Part shown: positions 48,905 through 57,344 of the stretch, in pieces
Numbering within the stretch: position 1 is the first letter of the stretch
Layout of the letters: every line of letters starts with the position of its first letter
DNA from: Geminicoccus harenae
GTDB lineage: Bacteria > Pseudomonadota > Alphaproteobacteria > Geminicoccales > Geminicoccaceae
DNA: 57,344 nt
Assembly: GCF_019800005.1 (NCBI RefSeq)
Contig: NZ_JABGCL010000014.1
Span: 1-57,344, forward strand
Reading direction: 5' to 3'
The notes under the pieces: generated by a model
What the model was told of the DNA's origin: nothing
The model's input: only the letters and a program-made list of their open reading frames with translations
Databases searched by the model: none
Translations under genes and position numbers: made by a program

Positions 48905-49837
48905 TCAGGACTCCGGGCCGGGCTCGATCAGGACCGGCTCGATCCACCAGCCCGGCACCGCCGCGCGCAGGATGGTGGCGGCACGCTTGAGGCGGACGCC
49001 GTCGGCGAACAGGCCGAAGCAGGTCGAGCCGCTGCCCGACATCCGCGCCAGGAGGCAGCCCTCCAGGACGCGCAGGCTCTGCAGCACCTTGCCGATGGCC
49101 GGGGCCAGCGCCACGGCCGGTGCCTCCAGGTCGTTGCGGCTTTCCGCTAGGTACTGGGCCAGCACCAGCGGGCCGCCATTAGGCTGCAGCCCGCCCTCGC
49201 GCTCCGGGCCCAGCTCGCGCAGCCCGCGGAACACCTGCGGGGTCGCGACATGCACGCCGGGATTGACCAGCAGCAGCGCCAGGGCCGGCAGGCCACGCAC
49301 CGGGTCGAGCCGCTCGCCCAGCCCGCGCATGCGCGCCGGCCGGGCATAGACGCAGACCGGCACGTCCGCACCCAGCTCGGCACCCAGCTCGCGCAGCCGG
49401 GCATTGCCCAGTTTCGTGCCGCACACCCGGTCGAGCAGGCGCAGGGCGGCAGCGGCATCGGCACTGCCCCCGCCGAGCCCGCCGCCCACCGGCAGTTGCT
49501 TGTCGAGCCGGATCCGACCGGACAGCGCTGTCCCGGTGCGCCTGGCCAGCAGCTCCGCTGCCCGAAGGACGAGATTGCTCCCGTCCCGCGGCACGGCCGG
49601 CGCGAACGGCCCGCTCACCTCCAGGCTCAGCCCGCCCGTATCCGCCGGTTCGAACTCCAGCCGGTCGCCGACCGGCGCGAACACCACGAGGCTGTCCAGC
49701 TCGTGATAGCCGTCCAGGCGGCGCCCGGTGACCAGCAGGTCGAGATTGATCTTGGCCGGCGCCAGCTCGTTGCGGGCGGCCCCGGTCTCGGCCGGCGCCG
49801 TGCCCCCGGCCGCCTGCCGTCTAAGATTCCAGACCAT
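48905..49837 (-). CDS. ispE: 4-diphosphocytidyl-2-C-methyl-D-erythritol kinase
   Basis: A 310-residue GHMP kinase of the non-mevalonate isoprenoid pathway that phosphorylates CDP-methylerythritol. Motif 1 is APAKINLDLLVTGRR, the ATP-binding motif is LPVGGGLGGGSADAAAALRL, and the third motif is ARMSGSGSTCFGLF. The N-terminus carries about 35 extra residues before APAKINL, so a later start is possible; 49837 overlaps the upstream TPR gene by 17 bp. It is the first host gene right of the tRNA. Confidence 0.95.
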   Translation of the reverse strand: MVWNLRRQAAGGTAPAETGAARNELAPAKINLDLLVTGRRLDGYHELDSLVVFAPVGDRLEFEPADTGGLSLEVSGPFAPAVPRDGSNLVLRAAELLARRTGTALSGRIRLDKQLPVGGGLGGGSADAAAALRLLDRVCGTKLGNARLRELGAELGADVPVCVYARPARMRGLGERLDPVRGLPALALLLVNPGVHVATPQVFRGLRELGPEREGGLQPNGGPLVLAQYLAESRNDLEAPAVALAPAIGKVLQSLRVLEGCLLARMSGSGSTCFGLFADGVRLKRAATILRAAVPGWWIEPVLIEPGPES

Positions 49838-51596
49838 TGGCCAGCTTGTCCCGCAGCAGCCGGGCCAGCTCCGCATCCGGCGAAAGGGTCAGGGCGCGCT
49901 GCCACTGGAAGCGTGCCTCGCGGAACCGGCCGGTCCGCCAGTAGGCGTCGCCCAGATGCTCGTTGATCACCGGGTCGCCCGGCTCCGCCTCCACGGCCCG
50001 GTCCAGCCAGCTCACCGCCTCGTTCAGCCGGCCGATCTTGAAATAGGCCCAGCCCAGGCTGTCGATGATGAATCCGTCGCGCGGGCGCAGTTCCACGGCC
50101 TTCTGCAGCATGCCGAGTGCCTGCTCCAGGTTCTCGCCGCGATCGACCCAGGAATAGCCCAGATAGTTCAGGACCAGCGGCTGGTCCGGTGCCAGCTCCA
50201 GTGCGCGCTGGAAGTCGGCCACGGCTTCCGGCCAGCGACCCAGCCGCTCGCGCGCCACGCCCCGGGCGTAGAACAGGCGCCAGTCGGTGGCGGACGGTGC
50301 CGCCACCCGCGCGATCGCCTGGTCATAGGCCTGCTCCGCCTCCGCATAGCGCTCGCCGCTGCGCGCGAGGTCGCCGAGCTTGACCAGGGCATCGGTCCGC
50401 TCCGGCCGTTCTGCGGCCATGCGCTCGAGCAGGTCCTCGGCATCGTCCTGCCGGCCGGCCGCCAGCGTGGCATCGACGGTGGCGAGCTTCGCGTCCCAGG
50501 CCCAGGACGAATCCCCGGGCAGTTGCGCCAGCGTCTCGATCGCCAGTTCTGGGCTGCCCTGGGCGGTCATCAGGCTCGCCAGGGTCAGCACCGCCTCGCC
50601 GTCCTCGGGGGCTGCCCAGGTCGCCAGCCGGGCATAGACGATGGCGCGACCCTCGGCTCCCTGCTGGCGCAGGGCCTCGACGATCGCGAGCAGGAGATCG
50701 GCCGTGCCCTCGCCGGCACTGGCCAGCACCGCCACCGGCGGCTGGCCGGCCGAGACATGCTCGACCGCGCGGCCGAACACGGCGGGCTGCTCGTGCAAGG
50801 CGGCCGCGCTTTGGAGATAGCGGTGCGCGGCCGCCTGACCGTCCACCTCGAAGATCAGGCGTGCGGTCAGCAGCGCCATGCGCACCGGGACCTGCTGGCC
50901 CTCCTGCGCCTGCGGCTGGAGGGTAGCCCGGGCCGCCGCCGCCTGCCCCGCCAGGGCCTGGATCGCCGCGCGGTGGTAGGTCAGCACCGCGAACAGCGGG
51001 TCATCCGGCGCCACCTCCGGCAGCCGGCTGAGCGCACGCTGCGGATCACCCTCGGCAACGGCGAGCCAGGCCTGCAGCACCGGGGCGATCAGCCCGCCGA
51101 TGCTGCGCTCGGGCAGGGCGCCGAGGGCACGGCGCGCCTCGGCGATCCGGCCGCCCTGCAGCGCGTCGATGAACAGGACGAGGTGGGCCTCGTCGGCGCC
51201 GGGGTCGATCTCGGTCAGGAGGCGCGCCTGGTCCCTGGCCCCGGGCAGGTCGCCGCGGGCCACGTCCAGGAGGAAGACCTGCCGGCGCAGGTCCAGGTCG
51301 TCGGGGTCGGCTGCGAGCGCTCGTTCCAGCGCATCGGACGCCTGCACCACGTCGCCCGCGTCCATCGCGTACTGGCCCACCAGGTAGTCGCCAATGGCGC
51401 TGCTCTCGACCGACTGGGCGGTTGCCATCAGCGCGGGTGCCGGCGACAGGTCGTCCAGCGCGCCATTGCTGGCCTGCAGGGCAGGAGCGCAGGCCGCGGT
51501 CAGCGGCACGAGCACGCTCAGCAGGGCCGGCAGGCGGGACCGGCGCTTCGGTCCGACCGGCCGGCCCAGGGCTGGTGCAGCGAGATGCGGCTCCAT
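49821..51596 (-). CDS. TPR-repeat lipoprotein
   Basis: A 591-residue protein. After a basic N-terminus the segment LPALLSVLVPLTAACAPALQ contains a lipobox (LTAAC), so it is probably an envelope lipoprotein. The rest is a series of TPR helices, clearest in the last 200 residues (AVADFQRALELAPDQPLVLN then YLGYSWVDRG, AVELRPRDGFIIDSLGWAYF, AVEAEPGDPVINEHLGDAYW). Many alphaproteobacteria have a TPR protein upstream of ispE; its role is unclear, possibly assembly of envelope complexes. Start 51596 fits the signal peptide. Confidence 0.85.
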   Translation of the reverse strand: MEPHLAAPALGRPVGPKRRSRLPALLSVLVPLTAACAPALQASNGALDDLSPAPALMATAQSVESSAIGDYLVGQYAMDAGDVVQASDALERALAADPDDLDLRRQVFLLDVARGDLPGARDQARLLTEIDPGADEAHLVLFIDALQGGRIAEARRALGALPERSIGGLIAPVLQAWLAVAEGDPQRALSRLPEVAPDDPLFAVLTYHRAAIQALAGQAAAARATLQPQAQEGQQVPVRMALLTARLIFEVDGQAAAHRYLQSAAALHEQPAVFGRAVEHVSAGQPPVAVLASAGEGTADLLLAIVEALRQQGAEGRAIVYARLATWAAPEDGEAVLTLASLMTAQGSPELAIETLAQLPGDSSWAWDAKLATVDATLAAGRQDDAEDLLERMAAERPERTDALVKLGDLARSGERYAEAEQAYDQAIARVAAPSATDWRLFYARGVARERLGRWPEAVADFQRALELAPDQPLVLNYLGYSWVDRGENLEQALGMLQKAVELRPRDGFIIDSLGWAYFKIGRLNEAVSWLDRAVEAEPGDPVINEHLGDAYWRTGRFREARFQWQRALTLSPDAELARLLRDKLANGLES

Positions 51597-51881
51597 GACA
51601 GGAGCACCCGGAAGGCCGTTCAACCGCTTCTCCGCGCTGTCTGCTGGGCGATGGTGGTGGGGATGAAGGTCGCGAACGGATTGGCCCAGTCCCGGCCGCG
51701 GACCAGGCCGATCCCACCGGATTCGAGGCCACCCGGCAGCGGCGCGCCGTGGCGTCACGGTGCCGGCGTCGGACCCCGACGCTTGACGTGGCCGGGCGAT
51801 CCGGTCAAGAGACCCGCAGCCGACCTGCCGGTCCTGGGCAGGCTATTGTCGTACCGACGTCGCGCTATCGGATCCGAACCC

Positions 51882-52085
51882 ATGCTTAAGACCTCGAAGA
51901 GCAAGAACGACCCCACGGCGCGTGGCGCCGCCCAGCCCGCCAAGATGATCGACGGCAAGAAGATCAAGCCGGCGCTCTATGTCGGCACCGCGGTGGGCCA
52001 TGGTCGCTACATAGCGGCGCAGGATGAGAGCGGCAAGCTGGTGGCCGATCGCGAAGGCCGGCCGATTCCCTACCGCGACATCTGA
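51882..52085 (+). CDS. Small conserved basic protein
   Basis: A 67-residue Lys-rich protein: MLKTSKSKNDPTARGAAQPA, then KMIDGKKIKPALYVGTAVGH and GRYIAAQDESGKLV, ending GRPIPYRDI. The pattern K.IDGKK..PALYVG.AVGHG.Y is one I associate with small uncharacterised alphaproteobacterial proteins. The 285-bp gap upstream (51597-51881) is divergent with the TPR gene and should hold both promoters; none stands out. Confidence 0.65.
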   Translation: MLKTSKSKNDPTARGAAQPAKMIDGKKIKPALYVGTAVGHGRYIAAQDESGKLVADREGRPIPYRDI

Positions 52086-52113
52086 TCCCCGATCGGGGCC
52101 ACGGAAGGATGCG

Positions 52114-52135
52114 GTCGACGGCTGGTGCCGTCGAC
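52114..52135 (+). terminator. Candidate terminator hairpin
   Basis: GTCGACGGC and GCCGTCGAC form a perfect 9-bp stem around the loop TGGT, 28 bp after the small conserved gene. No T-tract follows, as often in high-GC genomes. Confidence 0.4.
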
Positions 52136-52251
52136 GGATAGTCTAGGTGCCGGCCGGTTCACCCGTGGTGAGAGGCCGGCCGGAGGTGGAGCAGGAAGCG
52201 GGCCGCCGGTGCAGCTCCAGGCGATGCCGGTAGCTGTGCCAGTAGCTGTGG

Positions 52252-53148
52252 ATGCGTCTGCAGGTCGGGCTGGGGGAAGAAGAGGCGGTGGATCGCGGGC
52301 TGCACCAGCTCCGCGCCTGGCTTGCCTGGCAGCAGGCCGCAGGCGCCGTCGATCTGGTCGGTGACCCGGCCGAACGCAGCCTTGCCCTCCCCTCGACCGC
52401 CTCGCCCCTGCCGGAAGCCGCCGAACCTACCGGCCTGCGTCCTCTGGCCGACCTCCTGCCGGGGATGCCGGCACAGGCGATCGCACCGCCCGCCCGCCGC
52501 CCCGAGACGGGCGACGTCGCCGCTGCCCGCCGCCTCGCCCTGGCCTGCCCCGACCTCACCGCCCTGGAAGCCGCGCTCGCCGGCTTCGAAGGATGTGCGC
52601 TGCGGCGCACTGCCACCCGGCTGTGCTTTGCCGACGGCAATCCCATGAGCCCGCTCGTGCTGGTCGGCGAGGCACCCGGGGCCGAGGAAGACCGGCAGGG
52701 CAAGCCGTTCGTCGGCCCGTCCGGCCGCCTCCTGGACCGGATGCTGGCGACGATCGGACTGGACCGCTCCCGCTTCTGGATCACCAACTGCCTGTTCTGG
52801 CGGCCACCCGGCAACCGCACCCCCTCGCCGCAGGAGGTGGCGGTCTGCCAGCCCTTCCTGGAGCGGGCGCTGGAACTGGTGCAGCCGAAGATCGTGCTGT
52901 TCGTGGGAGGCACTGCCGCGCGCACCCTGCTCGGGCTGGAAGCCGGTGTGACCCGGCTGCGCGGCACGCTGCGCAGCTGGCACCCCGACTGGTCGCCAGC
53001 GCCGATCGGGACCCTCGTGACCTTCCATCCCGCCTATCTCCTGCGCAACCCGGCCCAGAAGAAGCTGGTCTGGCGGGACCTTCTGCAGCTCAGCCAGCGT
53101 CTGGACGCAATCTCGGGCCAGGGTGGCCCGGAGGGGAGGCCGCACTAG
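52252..53148 (+). CDS. Family 4 uracil-DNA glycosylase
   Basis: A 298-residue base-excision repair enzyme. The C-terminal 190 residues contain the family 4 motifs: VLVGEAPGAEEDRQGKPFVG followed by PSGRLLDRMLATIGLDRSRF, then ITNCLFWRPPGNRTPSPQE and the late TFHPAYLLRNPAQKKLVWRD with the conserved His. Cysteines in this family bind a 4Fe-4S cluster; C99, C116, C125, C165 and similar positions could serve. The N-terminal 90 residues are variable and Ala/Pro-rich. The start is uncertain. Confidence 0.88.
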   Translation: MRLQVGLGEEEAVDRGLHQLRAWLAWQQAAGAVDLVGDPAERSLALPSTASPLPEAAEPTGLRPLADLLPGMPAQAIAPPARRPETGDVAAARRLALACPDLTALEAALAGFEGCALRRTATRLCFADGNPMSPLVLVGEAPGAEEDRQGKPFVGPSGRLLDRMLATIGLDRSRFWITNCLFWRPPGNRTPSPQEVAVCQPFLERALELVQPKIVLFVGGTAARTLLGLEAGVTRLRGTLRSWHPDWSPAPIGTLVTFHPAYLLRNPAQKKLVWRDLLQLSQRLDAISGQGGPEGRPH

Positions 53149-53216
53149 CTCACCGCAAACGGGTGGACCAGCGCGTCCGGCCAGCGGGGCCGGGCGGCAC
53201 GACAGGGGGAAATCCC

Positions 53217-55094
53217 ATGGCGCTCGAACGACCACCCGGTCGCGCCTGGTCGGTGCGATCGTGGCTCGCTTCCAACCTCTTCACCGGCATGCTCCTGGCG
53301 GGCATCCCGCTCGCCACACCGGCATTGGCCGATGATGTCGCGATACCGGATGCGCCGGCGGCGGCCGCGCAGCAGGGTGATGTCCAGCTGGCCCGGCTGA
53401 GCCCGGGCTTCCTTCGGGAAATGCCGGACAGGACCGTGCTGCCGCGCCCGCTCTCGGCCAGCGACGCTGACATGTACCGGCGCCTGTTTGCCCTGCAGGC
53501 GGAGGAGCGCTACGACATGGTCGACCGGCTGCTCCGGCTGGTCGACAACCGGATGCTGCAGGGCCACCTCCTGGCCGAGCGCTATCTCGATCACCGGGAC
53601 TACAAGGCCAGCTTCCAGGAACTGGTCCAGTGGCTCGAGCGCTATGGCGATCATCCGCGCGCGGAGCGGATCCACGCGCTCGCTGCCAAGCGCCGTCCTG
53701 CCGACGCGGTGTTGCCCAGGCCGCACGCTGCCCCCGCCGTGGCCCACGCCCAGCCTCAGCTGGTCGAGGACGGCGCCAGCTATGTCAGCACGCTGGAACG
53801 ACCGAAATCCGTGGCGCGCAAGGTTGCCAAGTGGCGGCGGCACATCCCGGAACTGATCCGCAACGGCAAGCTGGACGAGGCCCGGGCGGAACTGGCTCGG
53901 GCGGACGTGCTGCCGCTCCTCGATGCCGCGGAACTCGACATCGCACGCTGGCAGGTCGGCCGGGCGCTCCTGGCGAATGGTGAGGCCAAGCAGGCTTATG
54001 CGCTGACCGGGCCGGCAGCGTTCCGCTCGGCCGCCATTGTGCCGGCCATGGCCTGGACGGCCGGGCTGTCCGCCTGGCGGGTACGGGACTATCTGGGTGC
54101 CCAGCGCTTCTTCACCGAGTTCGCCAATCGGCGGGGCTCGGTGCCCGCGGAGGCGGCAATGGGTGCCTTCTGGGCAGCCCGGGCCAGCTTGGCTGCCGAC
54201 CGGCCGCAATTCGTGCCGCGCTTCATGCGCCTGGCCGCTGCGACCGGGGACAATTTCTATGGCCGGCTGGCCCGGGCGGTGCTGGGCGGGCCGTTGCCCG
54301 CCGCCGCAGATGACGGATTGGGCGACCGCACGACCCTCACCCTGCTCAAATATGCCGGCGGCCGGCGGGCGCTGGCCCTGGCGCAGATCGGGCGGCCGGA
54401 ACTGGCCGAGCTGGAGATCCGCGGCCTGGCCCGGCGCCAGGACGACCCGCTGCTGGCCGAGGCGATCTGGAAACTGACCGAGGCGATGGACCTGCCGCCC
54501 GCTGCCGCCGTGGCGGCGGGTCCGGAGGTCGAGCCGCCCGGCAGCGGCGACTATCCCGTGCCCAAGCTGCGGACCAGCCATTTCGTCCTGGACCGGGCGC
54601 TGGTGCTGGCCGTGATCCGCGCGGAAAGCGGCTTCGACCAGCTGGCGATCAGCTCCGCAGGTGCGCTCGGCCTGATGCAGATCATGCCCGCCACCGCGGC
54701 CGCCATCGCCGAGCGCAAGGGCATCCAGCTGGCCGATGGCGACCTGCACGACCCGCTGGTCAACCTGAAGCTCGGCCAGGCCTATCTCGAGTTCCTGATG
54801 GAGCAGAAGGAGATCGGGCCGAACCTGATCCTGCTGGCCGCCGCCTACAATGCCGGGCCCAGCCGGGTGCTCCAGTGGCTGGCGCGCGATCCGCAGGCTG
54901 ACGATCCCCTCTACTTCCTGGAAAGCATCCCGCTGGTCGAGACCAGGAACTATGTGAAGAAGGTGCTGTCAGCCTACTGGGCCTACCAGGAGCGGTTCTC
55001 CCAGGCGACCACCTCGCTGGATGAGCTGCGCCTGGGGAGCTGGCCGACCTACCGGGCGCCCGACCGTGCCGGGCGCAAAGCTGCCAGGAGCTGA
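53217..55094 (+). CDS. Soluble lytic murein transglycosylase (Slt family)
   Basis: A 625-residue periplasmic enzyme that cleaves peptidoglycan with formation of 1,6-anhydro ends. The N-terminus is a signal peptide ([20 protein letters not shown], cleaved after ALA). Residues 60-430 are a helical superhelix. The catalytic domain begins near 455: [20 protein letters not shown] with the catalytic Glu in RAES, then [32 protein letters not shown] and [16 protein letters not shown]. The start has AGGGGGAA upstream. Confidence 0.92.
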   Translation: MALERPPGRAWSVRSWLASNLFTGMLLAGIPLATPALADDVAIPDAPAAAAQQGDVQLARLSPGFLREMPDRTVLPRPLSASDADMYRRLFALQAEERYDMVDRLLRLVDNRMLQGHLLAERYLDHRDYKASFQELVQWLERYGDHPRAERIHALAAKRRPADAVLPRPHAAPAVAHAQPQLVEDGASYVSTLERPKSVARKVAKWRRHIPELIRNGKLDEARAELARADVLPLLDAAELDIARWQVGRALLANGEAKQAYALTGPAAFRSAAIVPAMAWTAGLSAWRVRDYLGAQRFFTEFANRRGSVPAEAAMGAFWAARASLAADRPQFVPRFMRLAAATGDNFYGRLARAVLGGPLPAAADDGLGDRTTLTLLKYAGGRRALALAQIGRPELAELEIRGLARRQDDPLLAEAIWKLTEAMDLPPAAAVAAGPEVEPPGSGDYPVPKLRTSHFVLDRALVLAVIRAESGFDQLAISSAGALGLMQIMPATAAAIAERKGIQLADGDLHDPLVNLKLGQAYLEFLMEQKEIGPNLILLAAAYNAGPSRVLQWLARDPQADDPLYFLESIPLVETRNYVKKVLSAYWAYQERFSQATTSLDELRLGSWPTYRAPDRAGRKAARS

Positions 55095-55101
55095 GGCGAC
55101 C

Positions 55102-55635
55102 ATGTCCGGACGGATCGACGAGACGGCTTCCTTCCAGGCCCTGCGCATCGCACTGCTCACCGTGTCGGACAGCCGCGACCGGACGAGCGACCGTTCCGGC
55201 GACACGTTGGAGGAACGGGTGCGCGCAGCCGGCCATGAACTCGTCGCGCGCACGCTGGTGCGGGACGATTCGCAGGAGATCGCGGCCCAGTTCCGCGCAT
55301 GGATCGCGGATCCGGGCGTCGAGGTGATCATCTCCACCGGCGGCACCGGAGTGACCGGCCGCGACGTCACGCCCGAGGCGCTGGCCGACGTGGTCGAGAA
55401 GGACATCCCGGGCTTCGGCGAGATGTTCCGGATGATCTCCTACAACAAGATCGGCACCTCCGCCCTGCAGAGCCGCGCCTGTGCCGGCGTGGCGAACGGC
55501 ACCTACCTGTTCTGCCTGCCAGGCTCTCCCGGCGCCTGCCGCGACGGCTGGGACGAGATCCTGCGCTGGCAGCTCGACATCCGCCACCGCCCCTGCAACT
55601 TCGCTGAGCTGCTGCCACGCCTGCGCGAACGCTGA
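55102..55635 (+). CDS. moaB: Molybdenum cofactor biosynthesis protein B
   Basis: A 177-residue protein of the MoaB/Mog fold. It contains [40 protein letters not shown], and [20 protein letters not shown] then [22 protein letters not shown], the pyranopterin-binding and adenylation motifs. It begins 7 bp after the transglycosylase stop, so the two are probably co-transcribed although functionally unrelated. Confidence 0.93.
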   Translation: MSGRIDETASFQALRIALLTVSDSRDRTSDRSGDTLEERVRAAGHELVARTLVRDDSQEIAAQFRAWIADPGVEVIISTGGTGVTGRDVTPEALADVVEKDIPGFGEMFRMISYNKIGTSALQSRACAGVANGTYLFCLPGSPGACRDGWDEILRWQLDIRHRPCNFAELLPRLRER

Positions 55636-56008
55636 CCGGCGGAGCTGCCACCGGCCTCCGGACAGTGCCTTCAGCACGACACGAGATGCTCCCAGCGACC
55701 GGCATAGACCTGCGACCGGGCTGCGCATGATGCGGCCGTCAACGAGTACCGGCTGAAGGTTGCCCGCCCGGCGTGCTGCTCCGCCACGGGATAGCTTGCC
55801 TCCCAGCGCCGACTATCTGGGCGGTGCCCCTTCCCGGCGAACCGGCGGCCCATCCAGAGCGAGCCGGCAGCCCGTATCCAACGGAGGTTGCGCCATGACC
55901 CCAGTGTCGGAACAGGCAGGCAACGACCGCCCTGCCACCCGACCTTCTTCGATAGCATCGGCAGGCCGGCCGCAACCGGCGCCGGCCGGTCGGTCATTCC
56001 GTCCGCGT
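55636..56008. other. Gene-poor region after moaB
   Basis: No convincing gene on either strand. The open frames are Arg/Pro/Ser-rich and show no motif. This is the start of a decayed stretch that continues into transposase remnants. Confidence 0.5.
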
Positions 56009-56310
56009 CACAGCCAGTTCGGCCGCTCGGGCCGGACCAGCCGTCTCATGTTGTAAGCCGTACTGAACATGCCGATCTCCAAAGCAGCCCGGGTCAAACC
56101 GAGCGTAGGAGCGGACAGCTTCATATGCTGCTTCTACCCGGCGAACATATGTCGATGGTCCAATGAACCACCGATCTGGTCCAGTTGGCTTAGGGAAAGG
56201 TCCCCACCATTGGGCGATCCTCGGGCTTCTTGAAATGGCACATGGAGCGGTAGCCGGCAGCATCCAGGACGGCTTGGCTGGCCTTCGAATAGTAGACGGT
56301 ACCCACTCAA
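56009..56310 (-). pseudogene. Possible transposase remnant
   Basis: On the minus strand, short pieces in different frames look like broken protein: YYSKASQAVLDAAGYRSMCH (around 56290-56220) and, further on, LTRAALEIGMFSTAYNMRRL before a stop (around 56090-56030). The second recalls the C-terminal helix of IS4/IS5/IS1182-type transposases (…LAYNLRR…). Stops and frameshifts separate the pieces. Weak evidence. Confidence 0.3.
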
Positions 56311-56538
56311 TGATCACAGCAGGCGATCGATTCAGCCCCATTGCGGACGGCGTCTGGAGTTGCCGGCGAGTATGGCTGCCGATGGAGCCCAGGTTCAAGA
56401 GGTCCAGCAGCCCCGTCGCTCAGCTGCGGACGCTCAACAGGAAGCAGCCTAGTCTGCTTCGTTGCCCATCCCCGCTCCACCGTCCGCAGAGGTGGCCCCG
56501 TAAGCGCCGGACAGGCGAATAAGCTTGGTCCGTTCTGC

Positions 56539-57190
56539 ATGAAGGACGGACCCGATGACGGGGAAGCGACACGGTACGCAGCCGAGTTCAAGGCGAAGAT
56601 GGCTGTGTAGGCGCTACGTGGGGAGATGACGACAGCGCAACTGGCGGCCACGCACAGCATCACCAGACCATGGTCAGCGAGTGGAAGCGCCAGGCAGGCT
56701 ATAGAGGGCTTGGCGTCGGTGTTTGCCGGCAGGTCGACAGCTCAGGAGACGGCCAAGACCGCCAAGGCCGAGGTGAAGAAGCTGCACGCGAAGATCGGGC
56801 AGTTGCAGCGGGATTTTTTGGCGAAGCGTCCAGTCGATGAGCCTAGAGCGACGACGGCAGATGATCGAGCCGGAGCACCCGCAGCTGTCGATCGTGCGCC
56901 AGTGCGAACTGGCCTCGATCAGCCGATCCGGGTTCTACCGCCGCCCAGCCGGGAGCACCCGCTGAACCTGGAACTGATGCGCCGGATCGATGTGCAGTTC
57001 CTGGACACGCCCCTCCAGCGCCTCCTGGCGCTGGCTCCTGTGGAGATGGAGCCGTCGAAGGCTCCCGGCAGATGGCGCGCCATCTCCAGCGTGCGGGCTA
57101 CGTGGTTGGCCGCAAGCGCATCCGGCGGCTAATGGCGAAGATGGGGATTGGCGCCGATCTACCAGCGACCGCGCACGACGGTGCCGGATG
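56539..57190 (+). pseudogene. Decayed IS3-family element (orfA and start of orfB)
   Basis: orfA is recognisable as YAAEFKAKMAV, a stop, then ALRGEMTTAQLAATHSI, a frameshift, IEGLASVFAG and VKKLHAKIGQLQRDFLAK, the helix-turn-helix and leucine-zipper part of IS3-type OrfA. orfB begins at 56837 in another frame (MSLERRRQMIEPEHPQLSIV) and breaks at about 56970; later fragments read RRIDVQFLDTP and APIYQRPRTTVPD. At least one in-frame stop and several frameshifts make it non-functional. Confidence 0.75.
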
Positions 57191-57214
57191 ACCTTGCCCC
57201 CTGATTGCCCCCGT

Positions 57215-57344
57215 TCATAACCAGAGCCCGTTCTGGTCGTGGTCCTGTCTGGACCGGGTTGCGACCTCGTTCGGGGTGAGGCCGCCGAGGCTCGTGTGGG
57301 GCCGGTGGCCGTTGTAGTCGTCCCGCCAAGCATCGATGATCCGT
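57215..57344 (-). CDS. IS3-type transposase OrfB, C-terminal end only (cut by window edge)
   Basis: The minus-strand frame reads RIIDAWRDDYNGHRPHTSLG then GLTPNEVATRSRQDHDQNGL and ends LWL at a TGA at 57215-57217. WR.DYN..RPH.SLGGLTP.E is the end of the DDE integrase core of IS3-family transposases. It is oriented toward the decayed IS3 element and belongs to a different copy; the rest lies outside the window. Confidence 0.8.
   Translation of the reverse strand, partial: RIIDAWRDDYNGHRPHTSLGGLTPNEVATRSRQDHDQNGLWL

Noticed and set aside
49728..51881. Long plus-strand frame running into the small conserved gene
   Set aside because: Only the last 67 codons (from 51882) look like a real protein; the rest is antisense to ispE and the TPR lipoprotein.

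Overview
The window is high-GC (roughly two thirds G+C) alphaproteobacterial chromosome. The flanking gene sets (hsp20-lon; tRNA-Gln, ispE and a TPR lipoprotein; uracil-DNA glycosylase, soluble lytic transglycosylase and moaB) suggest Rhodospirillales in the broad sense, possibly a Geminicoccaceae-like lineage. That placement is inference from gene content and composition only.

Left flank (1-8869, all minus strand): two RTX calcium-binding exoprotein genes (the first cut by the window edge), a phage-tail-like protein preceded by a small Tat-signal ORF, the GDP-L-fucose genes gmd and fcl, and an hsp20-lon operon.

Centre (8870-48812): a complete-looking prophage of about 39.9 kb in the 3' half of a tRNA-Gln(TTG) gene, bounded by a 51-bp direct repeat. 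The integrase lies beside the rebuilt tRNA. From left to right it holds: (a) cargo next to attL (a zinc ribbon, a radical SAM/SPASM protein and a low-GC membrane protein); (b) a minus-strand virion operon of P22-like podovirus order that reads, in transcription order, lysis cassette, small and large terminase, portal, scaffold, coat, head-completion and DNA-stabilisation proteins, ejection proteins, then a long adhesin/tail-fibre block (tail collar, spike base, PKD, collagen-like, receptor-binding-like, SGNH hydrolase); (c) a PadR regulator with a partner gene; (d) a leftward early operon (HTH regulator, RusA, replication-like proteins); (e) a divergent XRE regulator switch; (f) lysogenic cargo including an RTX protein; (g) a rightward early operon with RecT, excisionase-like protein and integrase. 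A 16-bp palindromic operator occurs three times and fills or flanks the spacers of both early promoters.

Right flank (48763-57344): tRNA-Gln, ispE and a TPR lipoprotein on minus; a small conserved protein, uracil-DNA glycosylase, lytic transglycosylase and moaB on plus; then an insertion-sequence graveyard with a decayed IS3-family element and the end of a second IS3-type transposase cut by the window edge.

The most interesting points are the operator/promoter architecture of the switch, the host copy of a phage tail protein next to RTX exoproteins while the phage itself carries an RTX gene, the PadR plus permease-prefix-like pair, the radical SAM cargo, and several very small overlapping genes.
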